In this document: positions 9,177 to 18,015 of the stretch, piece after piece
Layout of the letters: each line of letters starts with the position of its first letter
How positions within the stretch are numbered: position 1 is the stretch's first letter
Source of the DNA: Fen-671 sp963794745
GTDB taxonomy: Bacteria > Actinomycetota > Acidimicrobiia > Acidimicrobiales > Palsa-688
DNA length: 64,000 nt
Assembly (NCBI GenBank): GCA_963794745.1
Contig: CAWCEZ010000011.1
Location: 310,001-374,000 of the forward strand
Direction of reading: 5' to 3'
The notes under the pieces: model-generated
Database searches by the model: none
What the model was told of the DNA's origin: nothing
The model's input: the letters and a program-made list of their open reading frames with translations, nothing else
Position numbers and translations under genes: made by a program

Positions 9177-9932
9177 GTGCCCCAAAGGGCCGAGCTGCGG
9201 GATTGGCTCGTTGATCTTGCTCGCGCCGACGACCGCGTCAGTGCCGCGGCTGTCGTGGGGTCGGGGGCGGACGGAAGCGAAGACGGCTGGTCTGATATCG
9301 ACCTTGCCTTACGGTTAGCTCCCGGTCAGGACCCAATGGTCATAGCCGGCTCCTGGGCGCAACGCCTTGACGAGCGGGTGCAGCCCGTGGGCCGGTTGGA
9401 CATATGGTCAACGGGGGCTCTGTACAGGGTCTTCATACTCCCCGACACTTTGCAGGTAGATATGTCGTTCTGGCCCGACGAGCGGTTCGCAGCCTATGGC
9501 CCGAAGTTCCGCCTTGTCTTCGGGGAAGCCAATGCGGCGGTCAGCACGCCGGTCAGACCGGCAGCCCAGGTGCTCGGGATGGCGTGGTTGTACGCCTTGC
9601 ATGTCCGTTCCAGCATCGCCCACGGCAGCGTGTGGCAGTCGGTCTACATGATCAACGGCGTCCGGGACCATGTGGTCGAGCTGGCTTGCCTTCGGTACGG
9701 CCTTCCCTCAGCGCAGGGCCGAGGGGCCGACGACCTTCCCTTTGACTTGAGATCATTGCTCAAATTGACGCTGCCCCAAACCACCGAAGCGGTGGAGCTA
9801 CGCCGCTGCTTCGGTGCGCTGGTGCCGTTGCTCGTCTCAGAAGCACACCATGTCGACCCACAAGGTGCCCAGGCGCTTGCCGACGTGCTAGCCGAACTCG
9901 TTCGAACCTCAGGTTCCTCCGGGGCGCTCTGA
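9177..9932 (+). CDS. Nucleotidyltransferase-fold protein
   Basis: About 251 residues with a pol-beta-type nucleotidyltransferase core. The sequence VVGSGADGSEDGWSDIDL near the N-terminus gives the GS...DxD metal-binding motif, and a third acidic candidate lies in QVDMSFWPDE. The C-terminal half is helical and resembles antibiotic- or tRNA-type adenylyltransferases without matching a known subfamily. GTG 9177 has GGGAGG nine bases upstream; ATG 9168 touches that box directly and would only suit a leaderless start. It may modify an aminoglycoside-like small molecule, an RNA or a protein; the substrate cannot be told. Confidence 0.75.
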   Translation: MPQRAELRDWLVDLARADDRVSAAAVVGSGADGSEDGWSDIDLALRLAPGQDPMVIAGSWAQRLDERVQPVGRLDIWSTGALYRVFILPDTLQVDMSFWPDERFAAYGPKFRLVFGEANAAVSTPVRPAAQVLGMAWLYALHVRSSIAHGSVWQSVYMINGVRDHVVELACLRYGLPSAQGRGADDLPFDLRSLLKLTLPQTTEAVELRRCFGALVPLLVSEAHHVDPQGAQALADVLAELVRTSGSSGAL

Positions 9933-9998
9933 GCCGAGCGCCAACAATCGAATACGCACCTGCGGAGCGTCCCATCTCGGCATGATTGTGGTAGGGAC

Positions 9999-10532
9999 CT
10001 AAGCAGAACGGCTTCCGCAGCCTCGGTCCGCGAAAACTGGTCGGGAGATGTGGACCATGTGCCGACCTAGGTTGGTGAAGCCGGCCCGGGCGTAGATGCG
10101 CTCAGCATGGTCGTGTTCAGGCGTGAGCCACAAGTACCCGACGCCGTTGTCGCGGGCGCACCCGACCAGGTGCGAAGTTACGGGCGTCGTCACACGACGA
10201 CCGCGGCACTGTTCCTGGGCACCGACTGCCGCAACTTCGCTCACGCCCGCTCGGGCTGGCGGAAACAACCCTCAACCGACCGGGGCGCCCGTGGCACGTT
10301 CGATCGACTGGGTCTCTGTTGGCCGCCATACCATGAGCGGGAGGCGCGCTTCGACCACGATACCCGCAGCCACAAGCAGCTCCTCGAGGACCGGCGCGGC
10401 GTGGGCGTCGTACTCGAGCCTCGGCTTGAGGTCGCCCGGCTCGAAGAGGACTACCAGCGCTCTGAGCCCCGGACCGAAGGACTGGTGCCGTCGTGCGGCA
10501 CGGCGTAATTGAGCATCGGATGCTGTCCCCAC
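9999..10532 (-). pseudogene. GNAT acetyltransferase remnant with internal TGA
   Basis: Two open stretches in the same minus-strand frame are separated by one TGA (10272-10274). The upstream part (GTG at 10532) resembles the N-terminal domain of a two-domain GNAT protein, with LEYDAHAAPVLEELLVAAG. The downstream part has the acetyl-CoA loop region (VAAVGAQEQCRGRRV) and the C-terminal GYLWLTPEHDHAERIYARAGF typical of the family. The about 60 residues expected between the two halves are missing, so a deletion as well as a nonsense codon has occurred. Not functional as read. Confidence 0.7.
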
Positions 10533-10994
10533 TCACTGGTCCCAGTTTGAAACCTGGCGAGAAAGGGGCCGACCCGTTGCAATTGGATATTCGCCCCAGA
10601 CAGCGCGAAGCTATGCATGAATATTTGAGGTGCTCACATCTGGCTCCGTTGCTGGTTTCTCGCACTAAGACGGACCAAAGCCGGCTGCGAGACCGCAGAG
10701 CCCACGAGTCGGCAGCCTGACGAAGCTCCTCGGGGCACGGACGCATGGCGCTTGGTTGCGACATGGCCTCACCTCCGGGAGCATCTGGGGGCCGTTCCTC
10801 GTCCCAAGACCATATATGGCGCCTCGGTTTCAAGACAGGTCGAATTGGCGCCTGGGATGCTCTGTGCGCCACGGACCGGTCAACTCGATGAAGTGGTACG
10901 TGAACCGCAATTACGGGCGAACCCGATAAGAACTGTCGTCGGCGAGGCGAGCAAGAAGGGTTGCTATGTGTTCGGAGCGAATCCCTTGAACTGG
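10533..10994. other. Gene-free stretch
   Basis: About 460 bp between the acetyltransferase remnant and the methyltransferase. Open frames on both strands are short and low in recognisable protein character. I see no tRNA, hairpin or repeat that stands out. It may be decayed coding sequence. Confidence 0.5.
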
Positions 10995-11777
10995 TCATTC
11001 GGGCTTCACCGCCTCGATTAGAAATCGCTCGGCGTGCGCCTCGAAGGGCCCATCTCGTACGATTTGATCGTGGAGAGCGTGTAGACGGTCACGGTACTTC
11101 TCGACGGTGAAGCCGGGGACGGTCCAGAGGACTTTTCGCAGGAAGTGCACCACAGCGCCGATATCGTTGAAGACCGTCAATAAGGATTCTTGGCGCAGGT
11201 CCACGACAATAAGCCCAGCTTCCTGTGCGCTGCGAGCCGCCCGGTGCGTGCTCCGGGCTTCGCTGGGCGGTTGCGGGCCCATGAGGAACTCGTAGAGCTC
11301 GCGGTTGGAGCCTGCGCCCACCTGCTGGGATATGTACGTGCCGCCGGGGCAGAGCACGCGCGCAACCTCCGGCCAGACTGTCAGGACCGGGTGCCTGCTC
11401 GCAACGAGGTCGAACGACCCCTCCTCGAACGGCAACGGGTTATCGTCAATGACCTCTATCACCTCAGCTCGGAACCGGTTTAGGTTGCGCTGGGCCACTT
11501 CAACGTTTGGTGGCCATGACTCTGTCGCGGCGAGCCTTCCAGGAAGGCGCTCCGCCCGCTCCAGCACGGCAGCGAACACCTCACCGCCCCCAGTTTGAAC
11601 GTCGAGGGCCGCGTGGCTACGGTCGACTCGCTCCGCGAGCAGCCTTGAGTACTCCCACGTGGGCCGCTGCTCGGTCGCCCTCCCCTCGAACCACGAGAAG
11701 TCCCAGCCCTCTACGGGCACCGAGGACCCTTCGTCGACCAGTTCCTCGAACGTGCTTGCGTGCGCCACGCCTTGCAT
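10995..11777 (-). CDS. Class I SAM-dependent methyltransferase
   Basis: About 260 residues if started at the ATG at 11777; the frame is open to 11834. A Rossmann methyltransferase core begins at ALDVQTGGGEVF (motif I, atypical because GxGxG is replaced by TGGGE). It continues through AATESWPPNVEVA (acidic loop), the post-I segment EVIDDNPLPFEEGSFDLVASRHP and ARVLCPGGTYISQQVG, which matches the RVLKPGG motif. The C-terminal half (FTVEKYRDRLHALHDQI) is common in proteins of this group annotated only as methyltransferases. Substrate unknown. Confidence 0.8.
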   Translation of the reverse strand: MQGVAHASTFEELVDEGSSVPVEGWDFSWFEGRATEQRPTWEYSRLLAERVDRSHAALDVQTGGGEVFAAVLERAERLPGRLAATESWPPNVEVAQRNLNRFRAEVIEVIDDNPLPFEEGSFDLVASRHPVLTVWPEVARVLCPGGTYISQQVGAGSNRELYEFLMGPQPPSEARSTHRAARSAQEAGLIVVDLRQESLLTVFNDIGAVVHFLRKVLWTVPGFTVEKYRDRLHALHDQIVRDGPFEAHAERFLIEAVKPE

Positions 11778-11956
11778 CCTTGGCGGGCAGCGTCGGGCCC
11801 GCAAGCTGATTTCGTTTGTGCCTTTCCGGGTCACCCGGGCCCCCGGCCTAGTAATCAGCTAGCTGGTCGACGCTCGCCTGCAAGGACGACCCCGCCGGGC
11901 TGCACCACAGATGAACGCGGCAATCGTTCAGGCCGCAATGGGCGTACGATTGGTCC

Positions 11957-12445
11957 ATGTCCCGACCAGGCCGAACGGTGGCCGCTTTAGGTCTGGCGTT
12001 CGCGGAAATGATCGGTCCCGCTGTCACGGCTAGCGCCTCGACAATCGAGCCTCCGAGCGTGGCTGCGATCACCAAGGAGTTCTTGGCCGACGTTGCACCA
12101 GTTAACACGGCTGTCGTGACCTAGACGAATAGGATGAAAGCACTTCCGTCCGGTACCACTTGGGCCCAACTGGACAAAATTGGTCATCCGCTGGCCAATG
12201 CTCTCGGTAAGTTCGACGGGCAGGCGGAGCGGTTCGGGGCAACTGGCAACATGGAGACGGCTATCACGCAGTTCGTCCGGGCCGACAAGAATTTCATTGT
12301 CGATCTGACCACCGCTGTTGGTCACACTCTCTTCGTTGGTGGGACTTTCCGGGAGACAGTAACAATCAAAGATGGGGCGGCACTTGGTCGCGGCGAGGCC
12401 GCTGTCCGCAAGGCACTCGCCGTCTTCACCAAGTTCCAGGCCTGA
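11957..12445 (+). pseudogene. Secreted hypothetical protein split by an in-frame TAG
   Basis: An ATG at 11957 opens a frame with a clear signal-peptide profile (basic start, then AALGLAFAEMIGPAVTASAS). It runs 55 codons to TAG at 12122-12124, then continues in the same frame without interruption to 12445 through TNRMKALPSGTTWAQLDKI. The second half is soluble, about 100 residues, and starts at an internal ATG (12134). The two halves read as one exported protein of about 160 residues broken by a single amber codon. Family not recognised. Confidence 0.55.
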
Positions 12446-12656
12446 TCGACTGAGCCGTCCACACGAGGATGGCGTGAACCTTGGGCGCGGTCGCGTCGAG
12501 CACCGCGCTCGTAAGTCGCCCGGCCGGCCTCGCGGGTACCGATCCTTCCGGGATCGCCCGACGGGCCTCTATGCCTTGGGTAGCGCGGTCAACGATATGC
12601 TGCAATAACTCTCAACTAATTAGATAACTTCAGCTGTGGCGACCCCGGCAGGGTCT

Positions 12657-14597
12657 TCAGCCCGCCGACAGAGATGTGAACCGTCGAGCAAATCCGCGCA
12701 GCAAGAACACTGTGAGGACGAGCACCGGCGCGATGAGGACCAGGGTCCCCGCCGCCAGCAGGCTCGCCGAAGAGGTGTCCAGGCTGGTGTAGGTTTCGAT
12801 CGCCACCGGGGCGGTCTGAGTCGACGTGGTCGTGAGGATAGAGGCGGCAAAATACTCACCCCAAGAGCTGACAGCCACGAGCATCGTCGCTATGGCTAGG
12901 CCCGGTCGCACGATGGGCAGCACGACGCGTCGGAACGCTTGCCACCTTGAACAGCCGTCCACCCGGGCCGCGTCATCGACCTCCTTCGGTACGTCGGCGA
13001 AGTAGCTTCGCATGAGGAAAATGGTCAACGGCAATTCGAATGTCTCGTAGAACAGCACGACGCTCGGGTACGTGAAGATGATGTGCAGCCGCGTGAAAAT
13101 GAAGTAAAGCGGGATGAGGTAGAGGATGGCTGGCGTGACGTACATCACTACAAGCCCGGTGGTGACGGCCCTGTTCCCGCGGCGGGCGAGTGCATAGCCT
13201 GCCGGGACTCCTAGCCCGAGGGCGACCGCTGTACTCGATGCGAGGACCAAAGCCGAATGGCCCAAGTCATCGAGAAAAGGGACGAAAACACCGGACTGGC
13301 CTCCGAAAAGGGCCGAGAAGTTGGCCAACGTTGGGCGGAAGACGAATACCGGCGGCATCTGGAAGGCGTCCTGCAGCGGCTGGAAGGCCGTCACCACAAT
13401 CCAGGCGACCGGCAAGAGCATGAACAGTGCCCCGACAACGAGCGCGAGCGTGGTGAGTGCGCTGCCGGCACGGCGCCGGCTAACGGCCGTGAACCGGAGC
13501 CGGTCGAACCTTTGCGACCAGCCGCGGGGAGCGGGCCAGCACCGCAGCCGCGCGCGCAGTACCCTGAACCGCCCGCGCTTCATAAGAGGGCGCTCATAGG
13601 CTCGGTCCCGTCGCAAGGCGAACACCCGCGCCCGGTCGCGTCTCGGTGACGCCAGCAGGAACAGCAAGAGGACCGGCACCGCCATCATGAGGACAAAGGT
13701 GACCGCCAGTGCGCTGGAAGAACCCGGCTCACCGATCCCGGAATAGAGCAGCCCGCTTAACGTGCTCGTTGCAAAAACAGGCCCGCCGCCGGTCATGACT
13801 TGGAACAGCACGAACTGCTGGAACAGTTCGAGCATCCGGAAGAGCACCGCGAAAGCGAGGACCGGCCGCAATGCCGGCAGGGTGACGTAGCGGAACCTCT
13901 GCAGGACGGTGGCACCGTCCACGAGCGCGGCCTCGACGGGGTCCCGCGGAAGGCTCAGGAGACCCGCGAGGACGATGAAGCCGACAACCGGGATACCCGT
14001 CCAGGCATCGGCGATGACCACCGAGAGCATCGCTGTGTGGGAGTCACCCAGCCATACCGGCTGGCCCAGCCCGAGTAGGCCGAGGAAGTAGTCGACCCAG
14101 CCGCTGGTGCGATTAAGCAGTTCGCTCCAAGTGACCGCCGAGCCAACCGTTGCCACCAGCAACGGCATGGCGTAGATGACACGAAAAGCCCCAGCTCCTC
14201 GCATGCGTCGCGCTAGCAAAACCGCCAGCGCGACGCCCCCCACAGTCTCTACCGCAAGGCCGAGGCCAACGAAGATATAGGTGTTCTTGACGATGAGGCT
14301 CAGGCTGGTGGGGCCGGAGGACTCGAATATCGAGCTGAAAATGCCCCGGTAGTACACGAGGCCCACCCATCGAACCGAAAATGTCCCCGGCACTATGAAT
14401 GTAAAGCTGAGGGTCACGGCGATAACCAAGGGCACGCCGGTGACAGCAACGAGCAGGATGAAACCCGGGGCGGCGGCGAGCCCGAAGAACCTCTTGTCGA
14501 GCCAGGCCCGAAGAGCCCCCTTCACCGGTGCCGCCACCAGGGTCGAGCATTGGACCGCGCCTTCAGCCCCAATGGCACACTCAAGCATATTCGCCAC
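12657..14597 (-). CDS. Fused MalF/MalG-type sugar ABC transporter permease
   Basis: A 646-residue polypeptide holding two complete binding-protein-dependent permease domains. The first (about residues 25-320) is MalF-like with the EAA loop EAALVDGATVLQRFRYVTLP. The second (about 370-646) is MalG-like with DDAARVDGCSRWQAFRRVVLP. Each has about six membrane helices. A basic linker (RDRARVF...MKRGRFRVLR) joins them and contains a Met where a separate MalG would normally start, so the fusion may be a recent join of adjacent genes or a lost stop. No ATPase or solute-binding protein lies next to it in the window. Likely substrate is a sugar or polyol, by family only. Confidence 0.85.
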   Translation of the reverse strand: MANMLECAIGAEGAVQCSTLVAAPVKGALRAWLDKRFFGLAAAPGFILLVAVTGVPLVIAVTLSFTFIVPGTFSVRWVGLVYYRGIFSSIFESSGPTSLSLIVKNTYIFVGLGLAVETVGGVALAVLLARRMRGAGAFRVIYAMPLLVATVGSAVTWSELLNRTSGWVDYFLGLLGLGQPVWLGDSHTAMLSVVIADAWTGIPVVGFIVLAGLLSLPRDPVEAALVDGATVLQRFRYVTLPALRPVLAFAVLFRMLELFQQFVLFQVMTGGGPVFATSTLSGLLYSGIGEPGSSSALAVTFVLMMAVPVLLLFLLASPRRDRARVFALRRDRAYERPLMKRGRFRVLRARLRCWPAPRGWSQRFDRLRFTAVSRRRAGSALTTLALVVGALFMLLPVAWIVVTAFQPLQDAFQMPPVFVFRPTLANFSALFGGQSGVFVPFLDDLGHSALVLASSTAVALGLGVPAGYALARRGNRAVTTGLVVMYVTPAILYLIPLYFIFTRLHIIFTYPSVVLFYETFELPLTIFLMRSYFADVPKEVDDAARVDGCSRWQAFRRVVLPIVRPGLAIATMLVAVSSWGEYFAASILTTTSTQTAPVAIETYTSLDTSSASLLAAGTLVLIAPVLVLTVFLLRGFARRFTSLSAG

Positions 14598-14863
14598 CTG
14601 TTCGGCGACGGGCCAGCGAGCTTTAGGCCGGCCCCTGGAACGCTGCGGGCCGCGGCCATCGCTCCTTTACGACGCCGACGGCAAGCCCGACACTGTCCGC
14701 TCCCACCGTTGCCTCGGGCTGCTCACGCCAGAGTCCGGGCTCTCTTGGTTGCGCCAGCTGTAGCGTGGACCTCCATGAGGTCCGGTCCCCAAGCGGGTGC
14801 CCGGGAAGATGCCATCGAGACCTGCGCGGTATCAGGCAAGGCATCGGCGCTCGGTCGGGCTAT

Positions 14864-15271
14864 TTACGCGAGGATCTCGAAGGCGTCAGCGTGACCGGGC
14901 CGTTCCACGGTGAAGTCTCAGTGGTTCAAAGTCGCGACTGTCGCGACGTTCAGGCTCTCGGCGACGGTGACCACGCTGGCGTCGACGAGGCCGAGCCGCA
15001 AGCTGGCATAAGCTCGACGAGCTCGGCGCAACGTCCGTAATCAGCGACCGTTAGTCGATCACTTCGATCTGGCCGGTAGTGATGAGCCGAAGGAACTGGG
15101 CTTCGGCCAATGGTCCGAGGTTGCGCTCGACCTGCCATGCCGTCTCTGTTATGACCGGGCCGGGGACCTCTAGCTGGCCCCGATCGCGCGCAAGAGCGCT
15201 GCGCATGTGGCATGGTCGGCGTCATCGGCATCGGCCGCTGCCGGAAGTACTCCGGTGTCGACAATGATCAT
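14864..15271 (-). pseudogene. VapC-like PIN-domain toxin, multiply frameshifted
   Basis: Starting at ATG 15271, the reading MIIVDTGVLPAAADADD matches the start of a PIN ribonuclease, including the first catalytic Asp. Continuity then needs three successive -1 shifts: into LEVPGPVITETAWQVE, then LTVADYGRCAELVE, then LRLGLVDASVVTVAESLNV. The last holds the C-terminal PIN LVDASV motif. A TGA follows (ATLNH*DFTVERPGHADAF), and the frame ends with TAA at 14864. Intact length would be about 135 residues, normal for VapC. Three single-base losses plus a nonsense codon make a functional product unlikely. It sits 20 bp downstream of a VapB-like antitoxin gene. Confidence 0.75.
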
Positions 15272-15291
15272 GGCCTAGCCCTTCTGGGTAC

Positions 15292-15534
15292 TCAGGCCTG
15301 CTCAGAGTCCTCGGCGGCTAGGTGCTCGGCAAGGATCTCATGGTGCCGCCGGCCGAGGTCGCCCCGCCCCGAGCGTCCTGAGCCGATGAAGGCCTCCAAG
15401 GGATCGTCAGACCGCAAACTCGCTGCCAAAAGTTGTGCCGACAGCTCGTCAACACTGAGGCCCCGTCGAGACGCCTCGGCAACAAGCCGGCTTCCTAAGG
15501 TCTCAGGCACGTGCACGGTCATTTTCATGGTCAC
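15292..15534 (-). CDS. VapB-like ribbon-helix-helix antitoxin
   Basis: An 80-residue protein with the start MKMTVHVPETLGSRLVAEA and the helix GLSVDELSAQLLAASL, fitting a ribbon-helix-helix DNA-binding antitoxin. The acidic C-terminus (HHEILAEHLAAEDSEQA) fits a toxin-binding tail. It is immediately followed by the decayed VapC frame, so the pair is a former vapBC operon in which the antitoxin has outlived its toxin. It may still bind its own promoter or neutralise related VapC toxins elsewhere. Start could be the first or the second Met. Confidence 0.7.
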   Translation of the reverse strand: MTMKMTVHVPETLGSRLVAEASRRGLSVDELSAQLLAASLRSDDPLEAFIGSGRSGRGDLGRRHHEILAEHLAAEDSEQA

Positions 15535-15824
15535 CAGTTTGCCAGGGGGACGTCCCTGGCCGGCGGACGAGGCACCACAAGGGCGACGAGCCTTGCGGGC
15601 AAGCTTGCCACGGACCTTGCCAAGCCCTTGGCGACAACAGTGACGGCGCCGGTCTAAGCGGTCACAAAACGCAGCTAAAGGCGTTGTTCTGTCGCCTTGT
15701 CAAGGTTGCTGTCAAGTCCTGCAGGCAGACCACACACTTCGCGCACGCAGCGCGCACGGCGAAAGCGGCCGGTCGCTTTGTCGACCGCCTAACCGCCTCT
15801 GAACTGCCCTTTCGCAGCAGAAAG
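15535..15824. other. Gene-free stretch upstream of the IS element
   Basis: About 290 bp between the antitoxin gene start and the IS target duplication. No convincing gene. Before the IS inserted, this DNA would have been the 3' flank of the tRNA-Val gene. Confidence 0.5.
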
Positions 15825-15840
15825 TAAGTGGGCGCTGGGG
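15825..15840. repeat. Left target-site duplication of the IS481-type element
   Basis: The 16 bp TAAGTGGGCGCTGGGG abut the left inverted repeat and recur exactly at 17124-17139 directly after the right one. This copy is a duplicate of the last 11 nt of the tRNA-Val gene plus flank. Confidence 0.85.
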
Positions 15841-17123
15841 TGTCTGGTTCCACAAGATACCGGACACCTGTCGCGGGACATAGCGGACACCAGAATGAAG
15901 GGGTGTGCGCATGGAGCTCGCTGGTTACGTCGTCAATGCCGTGGTGCTGGAGGGCCGTCCGGTAAGGGAAGTGGCCGGGCCCACGGGGTGTCCAAGACCT
16001 GGCTCTACGAGTTACTGGCTCGGCACCAAGAACTGGGCGAGCAAGGGTTGGTGCCCCGCTCTAAACGTCCCCGGTCTTCCCCGAGCCGGGTGAGCACGGC
16101 GCTTGAAGATGAGATCGTCGAACTGCGCAAGTCCCTGGCCGAAGAGGGCCTCGACGCCGGGCCCCACAGCATCCAGTACCACTTGCAGTGCCGCCACCGC
16201 CGGAAGAAGTCGGTCGTGCCTTCGGTGTCGAGCATATGGAGGGTGCTAAAGCGGAGAGGATTTGTAACCCCTCAGCCGCAAAAGCGGCCGAAGTGCTCTT
16301 ATGTCCGCTTCGCGGCGGAACTGCCCAATGAGTGCTGGCAGGCTGACACGACCCACTGGTCGCTCGCCGATGGCACCGACGTCGAGGTGCTCAACTTCTT
16401 GGACGACCACTCCCGGCTGTTAGTGGCTTCGGTGGCCTTCATGACCACCAAGGCAACCGACGTAGTGGCCGTTTTCCAGGCAAGTGCCGAGCACTTTGGG
16501 CTACCGGCGTCGGTGCTCACCGACAACGGTGGGATCTTCACCGCTGAAAGCCGGGGCGGCCGCTGCGCCATGGAGACCCTGCTCGGGGCTCTCGGCGTCA
16601 CCTACAAGCACAGCAGGCCCTACCACCCACAGACCCAAGGCAAAGTCGAGCGCTTTCACCAGACGCTGAAAAAGCACCTGGCCAAACAGCGCCGCCCGGG
16701 CGACCTGGCCGAGCTGCAGGCCCAGCTCGACCGCTTCAGGGCTTACTACAACCAAGTCCGTCCACACCGGGCCATCGGCCGGCGCACCCCAGCGCAGGCC
16801 TATGGCGCACGCACCAAGGCCGTCGCCAAGCCCCCGTTGTTGCCGAACGGCCACTACCGGCTGCGCCACGACCGCCTCGACAAGGCAGGAAAGGTCACGC
16901 TGCGCTACCAGGGCCGGCTACGCCACATCGGCGTCGGTCGCGCCCACGCCGGCATCAGGGTCTACCTCCTGGTGGCCGATCGCGACGTGCACGTCCTCAC
17001 CGAGGACGGCGAGCTCCTAGGCCGGCTCACCATCGACCCGGACAAGGATTACCAGCCCATGGAGCGCCCGCTAGTGTCCGGGATGTCTTGAGACAGCCGT
17101 CCGGGATGTCTCGCGACACAACA
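15841..17123 (+). mobile_element. IS481-family insertion sequence
   Basis: A 1283-bp element with terminal TGT...ACA. The outer 28 bp at left (15841-15868) and the reverse complement of the outer 28 bp at right (17096-17123) match at 17 of 28 positions, including a shared CCGGAC block at the same place, so these are the inverted repeats. A second related motif (TGTCGCGGGACAT) lies just inside each end and may be a second transposase site. The element is bounded by perfect 16-bp direct repeats and carries one DDE transposase. The insertion point is the 3' end of tRNA-Val, which remains intact on the right side. Confidence 0.85.
15911..17091 (+). pseudogene. IS481-type DDE transposase with a frameshift near the start
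   Basis: The family start MELAGYVVNAVVLEGRPVRE is at ATG 15911, preceded by GAAGGGG. Its helix-turn-helix continuation (HGVSKTWLYELLARHQELG) is in another frame, so one base is missing near 15975 in a GGCCGGGCCC tract. From there the frame is open to 17091. It contains the rve catalytic core with WQADTTHW (first D), VLTDNGGIF (second D) and GKVERFHQTLKKHL (E), and a C-terminal domain. An alternative start at 15895 gives an open frame through the shift but with an unnatural N-terminus. The catalytic residues are intact, so the element has moved recently or the shift is an error. Confidence 0.75.
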
Positions 17124-17139
17124 TAAGTGGGCGCTGGGG
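17124..17139. repeat. Right target-site duplication of the IS481-type element
   Basis: Exact copy of the 16 bp at 15825-15840, immediately after the right end of the element. Its last 12 bases (17128-17139) are the discriminator and acceptor/T-stem 3' end of the tRNA-Val gene. Confidence 0.85.
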
Positions 17140-17201
17140 GACTCGAACCCTCGACCTCAGCCGTGTGAAGGCTGCGCTCTAACCACCTGAGCCAAGCGCC
17201 C
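17128..17201 (-). tRNA. tRNA-Val (CAC)
   Basis: Folds as a standard cloverleaf on the minus strand: acceptor GGGCGCT/AGCGCCC with discriminator A, D-stem GCTC/GAGC, anticodon stem CAGCC/GGCTG with loop TTCACAC (anticodon CAC), and T-loop TTCGAGT. CCA is not encoded. The IS481-type element has inserted at its 3' edge and duplicated the terminal bases, leaving the gene complete. A T-run follows the 5' side on the plus strand. Confidence 0.93.
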
Positions 17202-17299
17202 TAGTTTTTTACCGCTGACCTGCTCATTTGCCGCTCGTGTGCCTACAAAACCCGCGTCGCACTAGGGCCTGTACAGCCTATAACCCTTCGAGCTGGTCC

Positions 17300-17743
17300 T
17301 CAGCCAGGTTCGGTGTTGACAATGAGCACGCTACAGGGGCAGCGGTGGGACACTTTGTTTGGGACACTTCCGAGCACGAAGCGTGACACCCCGCTCATTC
17401 CACGGTTCCCCACCACGACGAGGTCTGCATCGACTTCCTCGGCGATCTTAAGGAGCGCTTCTGCCGCGTCATTGCTGCCAGGAGTGTGGAACTGAACCGG
17501 AACACCCAGGCGCTCGCCCTCAGCGACAGTCTGTTCCTGGAGCCCTACGATTTCCTTTCGCAACGCCTCGACTTCGATCTGGTTCGAGAAGGCGTCATGG
17601 AAACCGGCAGCGACGGCCGGGTGAACGGCGTGAACCGCGTGCAGCGTGGCACCAGCCATCGCCGCCAACGTAAACGCCTCGTTGACCGCCACCGTTGCGC
17701 GGCTCGAACCATCCGTCCCGACGACAATCGCCTTGTAGGGCAC
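17300..17743 (-). CDS. Universal stress protein (UspA family)
   Basis: A 147-residue single-domain Usp. GTG 17743 is chosen because GAGGGAGGGG precedes it and it gives the standard start VPYKAIVVGTDGSSRA. The ATP-binding signature G-x2-G-x9-G-S is present as GNRGMSGVSRFVLGSV near the C-terminus, so this belongs to the nucleotide-binding class. It ends with SHRCPCSVLIVNT, as usual. Probably a cytosolic stress or hypoxia-response protein; its target is not indicated by the neighbourhood. Confidence 0.92.
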   Translation of the reverse strand: MPYKAIVVGTDGSSRATVAVNEAFTLAAMAGATLHAVHAVHPAVAAGFHDAFSNQIEVEALRKEIVGLQEQTVAEGERLGVPVQFHTPGSNDAAEALLKIAEEVDADLVVVGNRGMSGVSRFVLGSVPNKVSHRCPCSVLIVNTEPG

Positions 17744-18015
17744 TGCGACCCCTCCCTCGAGCCAACACACTCGTCCCTTCAGCAATGTACCTACCTCCAC
17801 AGGCCGCCGCAATGGAGAACTTCAACCGGGTGAATGGAACTCCGGCCGCTGGTCAGCGAGCTCCCATTGGGAGGGCGGCCTCAAGGGTGGCGGGGACATG
17901 GTTGGCTGTCATGCTGAGAAGCGGCCACGCGGGTGACTGTCCTGTCGGGCCGAGCGACGAAGGTGGACCGGTCGGACTGCGCTAGCATGCGCGCCGGCGA
18001 AGGGAGGATAGCGCT

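Noticed and set aside
10752..11021. Possible small gene in the gap before the methyltransferase
   Set aside because: No ribosome binding site, no conserved motif, and it runs into the methyltransferase C-terminus on the other strand.
15825..17139. Integrase-type att sites of a tRNA-targeting island
   Set aside because: The 16-bp repeats abut the inverted repeats of an IS481-type element exactly and no tyrosine recombinase is present, so a transposition duplication explains them.
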